Shown here piece after piece: positions 16,749 through 24,136 of a DNA stretch of 45,732 nt. Position 1 is the first letter of the stretch, and every line of letters begins with the position of its first letter. Source of the DNA: a virus; the IMG/VR virus record IMGVR_UViG_3300050821_004160, positions 1 through 45,732 of that record. One strand, 5' to 3'. The notes below the pieces were generated by a model. The model was not told the origin of the DNA, did no database searches, and was given only the letters and a program-made list of their open reading frames with translations. Position numbers and translations under genes: made by a program.

Positions 16749-17448
16749 GCGCGGCTCCGTTCGTCAGCTTTGCTGGGGGCGGTGAGAATTGCGCGGCCGG
16801 AGTTTGCGTTTCAGGCTGCACCATCACTTGGGGATCTAGCGTCCGTCCATCGTGGTTCAAGCGCACGCCGCAGTTAATCCACGGCTGAATACCCGCGCTA
16901 TAGACTAAATCCGAAAACGAATAATCCTCCGATAGTAAATTATCCATCGCAATACGACCAAAATAAAAATGATGGAAAGCCCCTTTGCCATAAGCGTTCA
17001 CCAGTTTCTTGTCGATGAGAGTTTGGAACACACTACGATCGATTTTCAGAAATCCGCCGGGGACAAACCGCGCTTTGAGTAGCCCCTGCTTAGGGATGTC
17101 TTCTAGCGCTACTGTTGCCCCTTCATTGTCGCGACAAAAAGGCATCGGCGGTTGGCATTTATCCGTGTAGAGCCCACTCACGAACGGTTCTTCCGTATCA
17201 ATTAAATTTTGCAGATCGACACGCGTAAACCCCATGTCGCTATCAATGCAAATCATGGTGTCGTATTCGGTACGCTTCAAGAATTCATTGGCGAGGACAT
17301 TGCGCGCAACGTAAATGTCTGATTGCCCCGCCATCGGCAACCAGCCACCGTGAAGTCCGTTCGATTGCAGCAATCCGGCGGTATAGAGCGTTACCGTTTG
17401 GTTCCCTCGGATCGGCGTAGCAACTAATACCTTGTTGTAGTTTCTCAT
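16735..17448 (-). CDS. Second glycosyltransferase-like protein (GT-A fold)
   Basis: A 237-aa protein with KVLVATPIRGNQTVTLYTAG, a basic/aromatic acceptor region, and DTMICIDSDMGFTRVDLQNL at about residues 63-82, where D-x-D is the expected metal-binding motif. The segment KARFVPGGFLKIDRSVF is typical of this group of phage and capsule glycosyltransferases. Its ATG lies within the scaffold stop (ATGA, 17448-17445), so it is translated together with the scaffold protein. The C-terminal 35 residues are Pro/Ala/Gln-rich and probably disordered. Confidence 0.8.
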   Translation of the reverse strand: MRNYNKVLVATPIRGNQTVTLYTAGLLQSNGLHGGWLPMAGQSDIYVARNVLANEFLKRTEYDTMICIDSDMGFTRVDLQNLIDTEEPFVSGLYTDKCQPPMPFCRDNEGATVALEDIPKQGLLKARFVPGGFLKIDRSVFQTLIDKKLVNAYGKGAFHHFYFGRIAMDNLLSEDYSFSDLVYSAGIQPWINCGVRLNHDGRTLDPQVMVQPETQTPAAQFSPPPAKLTNGAAHAEL

Positions 17449-18509
17449 TTGTGCATCCCGTTGAGCGCGCCGCTGACAGCTTCTAGCATGCTGCTCGGCG
17501 CCTTCGTCTGTCCGCCGGCCGGCTGTTTGCCCGCACGCAACGGCTGATTGACGGGCGCCTTTTTAACGGGCGCAGCACCATTCACCTTGATCGCTTTGTA
17601 CGCCTCAATAAACTTGGCTTTCCACTGAGACGGTGGAAGTACGGCAAATACCGGCTTTAACGCGGGAACTAGAATCGCTTTCTTAGCTTCGTACTGATCA
17701 GGATCGGTACTGATCAACGTTTGTTCCAGCGCTGAGAGATCCGCTCGCGCAGTGGCCAACTCTTGTGCAGCTTGCTGCTGTTGCTGTTGCTCGCGGCTGG
17801 CGCTGGTGCTGAGTTCGGTGCGGAATTGCTGCCCATTTCGAGTTCGCGCAATTTCTTTTGCATACTCAGGAGTGAGTTTTCCAGATCTAACCGCTTCCTT
17901 GAGATCAGCGTGAGTTCCCAATGGATCGCCGACAGTTCGTTCTTTACCCAACAGAGTTGCGAGTCGTTCTGCGACGTTTTCAACCAGCTCAAGGGCCTTC
18001 TCCTGTTGCGCGGGATCGTTACTGTTGAACAACGCCAACCACGACAGTGTTTCGCCATATTGTGCCGGCGTTGCGCCTGTGGCTTGAATGCCATTCACCA
18101 TGTAGTCGAAATTTTGCTTGATCTCGTCGCGCTCGGCGGTGACCGTCTTGGTGGTATCGATGAGCGTGCGGATGCGATCTTGGGTGTCTTTCTTCAGTTC
18201 CTTCGGGATCGGGTCATTCAGCGGGTCCGCTTTCTTAGGCTCGACTTTGGCGGGCGGCTCTTTGCCTTCAGCCGGTTTCTCTTCGCCCTTTTTCTTGAAC
18301 GTACCATCCGCATTGCGTTCCGCGCCGCGCGCTTCGGCTTCCTCGTCGGTTTCTTCGCCTTCAAGGGTTTCAGTCTCTTCCCCCTCCGGCGTTTCGGTTT
18401 CTTCGCCTTCCGGTTCCGGGGTTTCAACAATCTCCTCATCCGGCGGATCGGCCACAATCGCTTCGCCGAGGGCGGCGTCCACTTCTTCCATCAAGGTATT
18501 TTCAGGCAT
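17445..18509 (-). CDS. Capsid scaffolding protein
   Basis: A 354-aa protein with the usual scaffold architecture. A very acidic N-terminus comes first (residues 1-60, repeated EGEETET-type blocks), then a Lys/Pro linker, long helices (residues 90-290, including a QQQQQQQ run near 235-245) and a basic, Pro/Ala-rich C-terminus. It lies between portal and coat genes, starts 25 bases after the portal stop with an AGGAAG site, and overlaps the first glycosyltransferase gene. No protease domain is visible, so scaffold removal may depend on exit or another protease. Confidence 0.85.
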   Translation of the reverse strand: MPENTLMEEVDAALGEAIVADPPDEEIVETPEPEGEETETPEGEETETLEGEETDEEAEARGAERNADGTFKKKGEEKPAEGKEPPAKVEPKKADPLNDPIPKELKKDTQDRIRTLIDTTKTVTAERDEIKQNFDYMVNGIQATGATPAQYGETLSWLALFNSNDPAQQEKALELVENVAERLATLLGKERTVGDPLGTHADLKEAVRSGKLTPEYAKEIARTRNGQQFRTELSTSASREQQQQQQAAQELATARADLSALEQTLISTDPDQYEAKKAILVPALKPVFAVLPPSQWKAKFIEAYKAIKVNGAAPVKKAPVNQPLRAGKQPAGGQTKAPSSMLEAVSGALNGMHK

Positions 18510-18534
18510 GGGGGCTTCCTATCGTGTTATTCAA

Positions 18535-20703
18535 TCAAGACGGGGCAGACGGAGACGCGAGACCGGCCGACGGTGTGGCACCGTTCGGGCTCGGAGAAGA
18601 GGGCGTGGGCTGCGGCGGCGTGTCGCGCGCCAACACCGGAGCGACGATTTGCTGCGCGGTAGAGGAATCGATGGCACCTTTGATACTGACGCTGACTTGC
18701 GGCACGATCGGCGGCGGAGGCGCACCGGCTCCGGGGGAGCCTGGCGGCGGCTGGCGCGGAATGAAGCGCTCCACATCACTCTCGTCGCCCAATCGCAGCA
18801 TGGTTTCTTTCACGAGTTCAATCAGCGCATTTGCCATCGGGGCGTCGCCCGTAGCAAACGCTCGCGCGATATCCTGAAGCGATTTTTGAATCAGCGGGAG
18901 GATGGTACTCCATGCCTGCATATCGGTAGCCTGTCGTGGCTTTCCGGTAGATCCGGCTTCAATCTGAATCTCTACGAGCGTGAACAAATCCTCAATATCC
19001 ATCCCCGTAGGCCAAAAGGCTTTTGGGCCCGCCAAGCGCTGCACGTCCCGAATTTCCAAACATTGTAGCGCTTGCTGCGCGGTGTATTCCGCTAATTCCG
19101 TCAGCGTCGCTTCAAGGTTATCGCGGTCGGAGGTGGTGCGAGCCTGCGTACCTGACTGCTGGATATTGGCTTCCGTAGCTGTCTTTGGATTTCCGGGGCT
19201 GTTGATCGCAGCCGACAACGCCTCCTGCACTCCAGATATTCGCTCCATGTCATTGAGGATAAGCGTTGGATCATAGAGCCTCATGTCGATCGATTGAACC
19301 GGCTTCGGCGCGAAGAGGTTATCGAGTGGTATAGACGGATCGCTCGGCCGAAGTGCTGTGTACTCTTGCGCTTTCGACTCGGTGAGTTTCTTCGCTTCTA
19401 CTTCGTCCAACATCGTCGCGTTGAAAAGAACGCCAGGTATAGAGCGCTCGCGCGTCAGCCGAAAGTTGGAGCGGCAACTGCTGTACTCGTCTTGCAATTT
19501 GTATAGGCGCCAACTGAGAGATTGTGCATGCCGTTGTCCATCGACTTCGTAGAAGGCGAAATAAAAGTAAGGATAAAATCGACTTGTCGGATACGGAGGG
19601 GGGTACGGTTCTTTGGCCCACTTTTTCACTCCGTCGATCATGGTTCTAATTTGCTTATCGCGCCGATCCCAAATCTCCACGCAGCGGATGAAAGCCGGTG
19701 ATTCCTGGGTACTCGTGTTCGTCACGAACGCTTGTGCGCTTTCGGCGGTGAGCATCCCCTGTGGCAACACGTTGTCAATGTCACGCGTCGTCAGTTCCTT
19801 GGGCGCCCGCTGATAGTAGATCTTGGCTGACTTTAGGTCTTCTACCGATAGTCTTGGGAAGCGTGATAACGCGTCATCATCTTTCGCCAGATACAATTCA
19901 TTGCCGATCCAATCCGCATCGGTGTAATTCTCAATGCAGTTGATATCGGTGGAAACTTGAATGTTCTCCGTCTCGACGTAATCGATGACAAACATTTTAT
20001 TGACGGCGAGTTCTAGCTTTTCTTCTAGTTCCTCGATCAGCTTTTCTTTCTCCGCTCGCTGCATCTCCAGCGTTTCGGGATCTTGGTCCTGTGGGTCTTC
20101 TAGCAGCTTTTGCTGCGCGACGATGCGGGCATGCGTTTCTTGCGCGTCATTCAGCGCTTTCTCCACTTCCGGTTTCGGCTGCTTCTCCGACACCATCGTG
20201 CATTTGAACCAGCCCTCGCCGTTAGAAAGTACGGAACGGACCCCCTTACGGGCAGGCTTTTTGAGATTGCCCTTCTTCCAAAGGCTCGATATCACAATCT
20301 CCAAAGTACGAGCGAAAACCTGGATCTGATACGTATTCGACTCGTCTACCTGCGGCGCTTTTCTAACCGATACATCGGGGTTTCGCGCGTACAAGAGCGC
20401 CACCAAGATGTCAATAAAAGCGCCGATGAGGTTCGTGGTGACAGCCCAGGACAAGTCAGAGGTGCCAGCGGCGTACCGCCGGTCAATGGCAACCTGCTTG
20501 CGGAAATTTTCATCGAACTTGCGGGCGTCGTCATATTGCTTCCAGAGTTTTTCGACGAGTAGAAGTTCTGCCTCTTCGTCTTCTTTACTTTGTGGTTCCT
20601 CCTGATCGACGCCGTCATCTTTGCCTTCCGTCGCCTGACGCGGATCGCTTTGGACGCCAGAGGCGCCCCCATGCAACGAATTCGACGCGCCCGAAGTCGC
20701 CAT
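18535..20703 (-). CDS. Portal protein
   Basis: A 722-aa protein between terminase and scaffold genes, the canonical portal position. Residues 45-140 (VEKLWKQYDDARKFDENFRK, then FIDILVALLYARNPDVSV) match the N-terminal part of large podophage-type portals. A central helical insert lies at 170-260. The long helix and crown region follow (SAAINSPGNPKTATEANIQQ, YTAQQALQCLEIRDVQR). The C-terminal 90 residues are Pro/Ser/Ala-rich. Expected role: dodecameric ring at the packaging vertex through which DNA enters and leaves. The ribosome-binding site (TAAGG) lies very close to the ATG. Confidence 0.88.
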   Translation of the reverse strand: MATSGASNSLHGGASGVQSDPRQATEGKDDGVDQEEPQSKEDEEAELLLVEKLWKQYDDARKFDENFRKQVAIDRRYAAGTSDLSWAVTTNLIGAFIDILVALLYARNPDVSVRKAPQVDESNTYQIQVFARTLEIVISSLWKKGNLKKPARKGVRSVLSNGEGWFKCTMVSEKQPKPEVEKALNDAQETHARIVAQQKLLEDPQDQDPETLEMQRAEKEKLIEELEEKLELAVNKMFVIDYVETENIQVSTDINCIENYTDADWIGNELYLAKDDDALSRFPRLSVEDLKSAKIYYQRAPKELTTRDIDNVLPQGMLTAESAQAFVTNTSTQESPAFIRCVEIWDRRDKQIRTMIDGVKKWAKEPYPPPYPTSRFYPYFYFAFYEVDGQRHAQSLSWRLYKLQDEYSSCRSNFRLTRERSIPGVLFNATMLDEVEAKKLTESKAQEYTALRPSDPSIPLDNLFAPKPVQSIDMRLYDPTLILNDMERISGVQEALSAAINSPGNPKTATEANIQQSGTQARTTSDRDNLEATLTELAEYTAQQALQCLEIRDVQRLAGPKAFWPTGMDIEDLFTLVEIQIEAGSTGKPRQATDMQAWSTILPLIQKSLQDIARAFATGDAPMANALIELVKETMLRLGDESDVERFIPRQPPPGSPGAGAPPPPIVPQVSVSIKGAIDSSTAQQIVAPVLARDTPPQPTPSSPSPNGATPSAGLASPSAPS

Positions 20704-20706
20704 ACC

Positions 20707-20940
20707 TTACTTCCCTGGTTCTAGAACTTTCGGCGGATCGCTGGGGGTGGGATTCACCAAGATATCGGGCGCCGGATAATCCTTGGCTAGCTTCGCCATC
20801 TCAGCGCGCGCCTGCAACAGTGGCCCCAAGTTGGTTTCCTTCGGCCGCTTACGGTGCAGCGCGGGTACCATGTCATCATTCAAACGCGCGGGCACTTTGT
20901 CGGTCACACGCGGCGCGAAACCAGGGCGGCTGTGGATCAT
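20707..20940 (-). CDS. Small hypothetical protein upstream of portal (77 aa)
   Basis: A 77-aa charged protein, basic in the first 35 residues and Pro-rich at the end (TPSDPPKVLEPGK). It overlaps the preceding small gene by an ATGA junction and ends 3 bases before the portal start. It is part of the small-gene string between terL and portal. Function unknown. Confidence 0.6.
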   Translation of the reverse strand: MIHSRPGFAPRVTDKVPARLNDDMVPALHRKRPKETNLGPLLQARAEMAKLAKDYPAPDILVNPTPSDPPKVLEPGK

Positions 20941-21149
20941 GGCTGAAAAAATCCTACTTGATTAGGAAGGGTTATAGGCGTTGAGCTGGTGAACGGCGAT
21001 ACCACAACCCCTTGCTGAAGCAGTACCGCCGGCCATACATTCGTTTCTGTTGAGAGGATGACTTTACCCGCGAGAACTGGCGTCGCTGAACTCGCTACCA
21101 CGGTAGGCAGCGTCTTAGGCACTCCGGGGGAGGAATTAACTTGCGTCAC
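20937..21149 (-). CDS. Small QVNSxPGV protein, copy 2 (70 aa)
   Basis: A 70-aa beta-prone protein beginning MTQVNSSPGVPKTLPTV. Its opening matches that of the next upstream gene (MAQVNSEPGVSQTPVTT), so the two look like a tandem duplication that diverged after the first 20 residues. ATGA overlaps on both sides. Probably a small head- or portal-associated protein. No family recognised. Confidence 0.65.
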   Translation of the reverse strand: MTQVNSSPGVPKTLPTVVASSATPVLAGKVILSTETNVWPAVLLQQGVVVSPFTSSTPITLPNQVGFFQP

Positions 21150-21313
21150 GAGCGCTTAGGCTTGTTTGCCCCCGGCTCCGTCTGTGAATAGCTTACCGTC
21201 GTGAGCGTCGCGGTATTGCGCTCCAGCGAGGACCCTTTTTGCGGGATGCTAGCCGGTGCTACCGTAGTGACAGGAGTCTGCGAGACGCCCGGTTCTGAGT
21301 TGACTTGTGCCAT
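21146..21313 (-). CDS. Small QVNSxPGV protein, copy 1 (55 aa)
   Basis: A 55-aa protein starting MAQVNSEPGVSQTP at 21313 and ending in a basic tail (NKPKRS). The start is fixed by the TAATG overlap with the 59-aa membrane-type ORF upstream. An earlier start at 21355 would lie inside that ORF. It is a paralogue of the downstream gene at 20937 by its N-terminal motif. Function unknown. Confidence 0.6.
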   Translation of the reverse strand: MAQVNSEPGVSQTPVTTVAPASIPQKGSSLERNTATLTTVSYSQTEPGANKPKRS

Positions 21314-21492
21314 TAGAGGAATTTCCCTAAGAGTCCGAAGTGGGAGACCGCCCAACCGATCGCTGCAGCGATCAGCTTGGAATAATGCGCTTGCAGGAAG
21401 GCAAAGGCGGCATTTTCGACCTTCTGCAGAACCGCGGGAGTAGCCGGTGCTGCCGGTACCGGAGTAGGGGTGCCTGTCGTGATTTCAGCCAT
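21313..21492 (-). CDS. 59-aa protein with C-terminal hydrophobic helix
   Basis: This short ORF starts MAEITTGTPTPVPAAP at 21492, in a TAATG overlap with the terL nuclease stop, and ends in a TAATG overlap with the next gene. A Pro/Thr/Ala N-terminus is followed by an amphipathic to hydrophobic helix (residues 22-59: FAFLQAHYSKLIAAAIGWAV, then HFGLLGKFL). It may be membrane-active or bind another protein through the helix. Context is packaging/head, so holin function is not implied. The chain of junctions is the main evidence that it is real. Confidence 0.6.
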   Translation of the reverse strand: MAEITTGTPTPVPAAPATPAVLQKVENAAFAFLQAHYSKLIAAAIGWAVSHFGLLGKFL

Positions 21493-22139
21493 TAATAATA
21501 CCTCACTTTAGGTTTCTCGTTCCGGTCATTAAACGTCAACCAAGCCTCCGTAAACGGCGTGAGCCAAGGCTTTGTCGTAGCCGATGGTAGTCTAGCATCC
21601 ATCATCTTGTCCACCATGCGCCCAATCAGGCCGCAAACGTCGGCCGCATCATCATGTTTTCCGCCGGGAAATTTGCACAATTGGTCTATCACGTGATCGG
21701 TCCATTTACGCCGTAACGGGAAGTGAATCGTCCTGGCAGTCGCCCTGGCGTGGAACGCCTGGAGCTTGACCGATTTATCATCCAGGGAGGGGAGCGACTC
21801 GATAGCGACAAACTTTTGGGCGTGCTGCATGGCGCTTCGGATCGACGGGCCAATGGCTTTATCAATCAGGCCGCCTTCATTCGCCCATCGCACCGGTTTG
21901 TAGAGCCCCACCAAGCGGATGAACTGTGCGATCCCGACATCGGTTTCGCATTGCTTGTACCACCAATCGATCGCCCATAAATCTCCGGTGTGATCGACTC
22001 CCCATATTCCATGTTCGGTAAAATCGGGCTCGCGCTTACCGTGCTGAACCTCCATTGTGGCGTAATCCGAAGCGCCGTACATTCGTAGAGATAGTGGCAA
22101 CGCTTTATCTTCATAAGGCAACAGGTAGGCGTAGCTCAT
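21492..22139 (-). CDS. terL: Terminase large subunit, C-terminal nuclease part (separate ORF)
   Basis: 215 aa carrying the RNase H-like nuclease half of TerL. MYGASDYATM gives the first catalytic Asp (D25); GIWGVDHTGDLWAIDWW and KFPGGKHDDAADVCGLIGR give the strand and the late acidic cluster. It is in the same frame as the upstream ATPase ORF but is separated from it by TAA (22178-22176) and TAG (22151-22149). The ATG at 22139 is used here; a TTG at 22148 is in frame. The ATG lies in the loop of a GTAGC/GCTAC hairpin and has no clear ribosome-binding site, so expression as a free polypeptide depends on re-initiation. Alternatively the two halves are joined by an unknown recoding event. Confidence 0.75.
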   Translation of the reverse strand: MSYAYLLPYEDKALPLSLRMYGASDYATMEVQHGKREPDFTEHGIWGVDHTGDLWAIDWWYKQCETDVGIAQFIRLVGLYKPVRWANEGGLIDKAIGPSIRSAMQHAQKFVAIESLPSLDDKSVKLQAFHARATARTIHFPLRRKWTDHVIDQLCKFPGGKHDDAADVCGLIGRMVDKMMDARLPSATTKPWLTPFTEAWLTFNDRNEKPKVRYY

Positions 22140-22148
22140 GCTACCCAA

Positions 22149-22178
22149 CTACAGCCGCGTCCACAGCGGCACAAATTA
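22149..22178 (-). other. Interruption between terL ATPase and nuclease ORFs
   Basis: The same reading frame is interrupted by TAA and TAG, 27 bases apart. Bases between the GAT codon at 22199 and the GAT codon at 22109 (90 nt apart) contain two tandem hairpins: GCCGC/GCGGC, and GTAGC/GCTAC with ATGA as loop. Joining the two GAT codons would give a TerL linker of normal-looking length. Whether this is a natural split, a recoding or excised element, or an inactivating insertion cannot be decided here. Confidence 0.6.
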
Positions 22179-23219
22179 ACTGTCTGACCTTGGACGATCA
22201 GCGTTGTAATACTGAAACATCTCGCGGTTGAAGTGTATACCGCCGTAAGGAGCGGGGCGCTGTTGAAAGAGTGCGGCCCAAGTTCGGGCAGCTCGCGGAT
22301 TATCACGCCAGGTCGCCCAATGTTCGCGCGGCCAAAATTCGGGCCATAGAAACTCTCCTGGTTTTCGCCCCAATACATCATCTTCGCGCTCCGCTTCGGC
22401 AGGTATACATAGCACATCCCACACTTGGCCGTCACGACAATGGATAAGCCCGCTCTCCCCTTCATAGTTTTCCGGCAATATGAGCCCCACCAAATCCTCT
22501 TCGTGCCATCGGGTCATAATCAGGATCACCGACATCCACGGCTTGGCGCGGGTCATCGCCGTGTCGATGTACTCCGCATAGATCTTCTCTCGGATAGTGG
22601 CTGAATCCGCTTGCTCACGATTCGCCACCGGGTCATCCAGAATCAACAAGTCACACCGATTGCCGGTAATCCCCGCGAGCATGCCCGCTGCCATGAGGCT
22701 AGAGCCGTTGGTGAGGCTCCAATCATCAATCGCGCGTTGATCGTCGGTGAGTATGGGCCGCCCTTCCCAAATTGCAGAGTAACGCGGATTGCGCACCACC
22801 GAGCGCACCTTGCGACTTTGCTTGGCCGCGATCCCCGTGGCGTAACTGCCAATGATGACTTGAGTGTTGGGCTTTCTCCCCATCGCCCAGGAGCCGCCCA
22901 CCACAGGGGCGTAGGTTGACTTCGCACAGCCGGGGGGCCCCAAAATAATCTGTCGGCCGCGCGGGGTTTCTATGCACTTCTGAATTTTCTGCATCATCAA
23001 AATGTGATGCAGCGCGAGACGGGCTTCGACCGGTTCGTAGTTAACCGGTTTGTCTTCAAATCGATTGAGCAGCTTGTGCGTAACCGGGTCTTCTTCATCT
23101 GGCGCATCCAGAAGCGGCACGCCGGGAATATCGATCGATTGGCTGTACTCAATCAGCGAGGCACGAGCTCGCTTACGACGAAGATATTCCTGTGCGGCCC
23201 ATTCCGGCGATACGCTCAC
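22176..23219 (-). CDS. terL: Terminase large subunit, N-terminal ATPase part (separate ORF)
   Basis: 347 aa with the packaging ATPase. Walker A is QIILGPPGCAKST at about residue 93, Walker B is CDLLILDDPV at about 195, and the coupling region is LIMTRWHEEDLVG at about 238. RTWAALFQQRPAPYGG follows, normally just before the nuclease domain. The protein stops 12 codons later (YYNADRPRSDS). GTG start in a GTGA overlap with the Cys-rich ORF. The nuclease half is the next ORF in the same frame. The ATPase alone would lack headful cutting activity. Confidence 0.85.
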   Translation of the reverse strand: MSVSPEWAAQEYLRRKRARASLIEYSQSIDIPGVPLLDAPDEEDPVTHKLLNRFEDKPVNYEPVEARLALHHILMMQKIQKCIETPRGRQIILGPPGCAKSTYAPVVGGSWAMGRKPNTQVIIGSYATGIAAKQSRKVRSVVRNPRYSAIWEGRPILTDDQRAIDDWSLTNGSSLMAAGMLAGITGNRCDLLILDDPVANREQADSATIREKIYAEYIDTAMTRAKPWMSVILIMTRWHEEDLVGLILPENYEGESGLIHCRDGQVWDVLCIPAEAEREDDVLGRKPGEFLWPEFWPREHWATWRDNPRAARTWAALFQQRPAPYGGIHFNREMFQYYNADRPRSDS

Positions 23220-23395
23220 GCGAGCAACGGGTCAATTGGAAACCCTTCCTTGCGGTAGTAGCCTTTGCCGTGCTTGTCGTCAAAACCGTGGTGGATACGC
23301 CAGATGCAGCATTCTGCTGTGGTTGGGCATCGCTTGGGGCATACGCATTGTATTCGTCGCTTGCCGCTATCAAGTGCTACGAAGCGACAGTTCAT
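23216..23395 (-). CDS. 59-aa cysteine-rich protein between terS and terL
   Basis: A short ORF starting MNCRFVALDSGKRR at 23395 within the terS stop (ATGA), and ending within the terL start (GTGA). It has six Cys (residues 3, 17, 19, 23, 29, 30) and several His (35, 36, 42), suggesting a zinc-binding knuckle. The last six residues, IDPLLA, are the same as those of TerS. The DNA encoding them differs at synonymous positions, which supports selection on the peptide. Perhaps a packaging accessory. No family recognised. Confidence 0.65.
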   Translation of the reverse strand: MNCRFVALDSGKRRIQCVCPKRCPTTAECCIWRIHHGFDDKHGKGYYRKEGFPIDPLLA

Positions 23396-23754
23396 GCAAG
23401 CAACGGATCGATGGCGGTTTCGTCTTCCAAAGGCCCATGGGCGCCGACATAGGCGCGTGCAATCGCTTTCGCCCCTTCCACCGTTATCATCGGCTGCCGC
23501 AATCGAGGAAGTTGCTTTTGCTCTATAACCGCGACTAAATCTTCATCGCTCATCCCGGCCAGGAGCGCCGCTTGCCGCCGGTTCGCGGGCACTTGAATAA
23601 TCGCCTGCGCCGGCTTGCCGTAACCGCGATCCAGTAACGCTTCCGCCGCGCGGATGCGGTCTCGATCTTCTACCGCCGATTCCATCGTATCCGCCAGCAA
23701 TTCAATTGCCCGTGGCGCGTGGACCCTCGCCAGTTCGTCCGCCGATTTGCTCAT
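23392..23754 (-). CDS. terS: Terminase small subunit
   Basis: A 120-aa helical protein with the pattern of phage small terminases that carry an armadillo-like helical core: ARVHAPRAIELLADTMES followed by DRIRAAEALLDRGYGKPAQA. It sits at the head of the packaging operon directly before terL. The ATG at 23754 is preferred to a TTG at 23790 because the TTG is part of a candidate -35 box. Role: recognises the packaging start on phage DNA and regulates TerL. Ends with ETAIDPLLA, a tail shared by several proteins in this genome. Confidence 0.8.
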   Translation of the reverse strand: MSKSADELARVHAPRAIELLADTMESAVEDRDRIRAAEALLDRGYGKPAQAIIQVPANRRQAALLAGMSDEDLVAVIEQKQLPRLRQPMITVEGAKAIARAYVGAHGPLEDETAIDPLLA

Positions 23755-23760
23755 ACCCCC

Positions 23761-23790
23761 AGAGTACCCGCCGTGTGCTGATCGCGTCAA
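23761..23790 (-). promoter_or_regulatory. Candidate late leftward promoter in front of terS
   Basis: On the minus strand, TTGACG (23790-23785) and TACTCT (23766-23761) are separated by 18 bases. The expected start point falls at or within two bases of the terS ATG, predicting a leaderless or nearly leaderless message. Moderate match only. Confidence 0.4.
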
Positions 23791-23797
23791 GGTACCG

Positions 23798-23820
23798 AAA
23801 AAGCCCCCTACCGGGGGCTT
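23798..23820 (-). terminator. Rho-independent terminator upstream of terS
   Basis: AAGCCCCC and GGGGGCTT (23801-23808 and 23813-23820) flank TACC. On the minus strand the hairpin is followed by TTTTT (23802-23798); on the plus strand there is no T-run. It would stop leftward transcripts from the control region before terS, so late genes need the promoter inside or relief of termination. Confidence 0.8.
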
Positions 23821-23959
23821 CTATATTTGAGACAAAACGAGATAGCTACAAGCTGCCGGCTATGAGGTGTAGGCGCTCGCAACAAAGCCCCGGCTCGCTA
23901 CCAGAAGCTTACCTCCTGAAAAGGGCCCCCTACCCCTCGTCTAGAAATTTTATAAAATT

Positions 23960-24045
23960 GGCGCACCGCAACAATATCAAGCCCGCACTGCAGCAAAAAG
24001 ATGGCGCACCGCAACAATATCAAGCCCGCACTGCAGCAAAAAGAT
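23960..24045. repeat. 43-bp perfect tandem duplication
   Basis: Two adjacent identical copies, 23960-24002 and 24003-24045, beginning GGCGCACCGCAACAATATC and ending CTGCAGCAAAAAGAT. The unit length is not a multiple of three and no gene spans it. It is either a recent slippage duplication or a two-copy iteron in the control region. Confidence 0.95.
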
Positions 24046-24136
24046 TATGGCAAATAGCTATAAGACAATGTGAGACATGCTGAGACTAGCTGTTAGCCGT
24101 GCGCCAGGAGAGTCTGAAACCATAACGGCCTCGCCG

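Noticed and set aside
17763-19068. Long plus-strand open frames opposite scaffold and portal genes
   Set aside because: Composition is a mirror of the acidic/low-complexity minus-strand genes. No ribosome-binding sites or domains, and the minus-strand assignments are strong.
22107-22205. Group I/II intron or intein in terL
   Set aside because: At 90 nt the segment is far below the size of self-splicing introns, and in-frame stops exclude an intein.
22136-22465. Second minus-strand frame overlapping the terL junction, suggesting a simple frameshift
   Set aside because: ATPase and nuclease ORFs are already in the same frame, so one frameshift cannot join them. The alternative frame (ending CRCGRGCSWVA) ends with TGA at the nuclease ATG and has no TerL-like sequence.
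23706-24083. Plus-strand frame of 125 codons through the tandem repeat
   Set aside because: Starts opposite terS, lacks a ribosome-binding site and crosses the terminator. The 43-bp unit is not a multiple of three, so the frame changes between copies.
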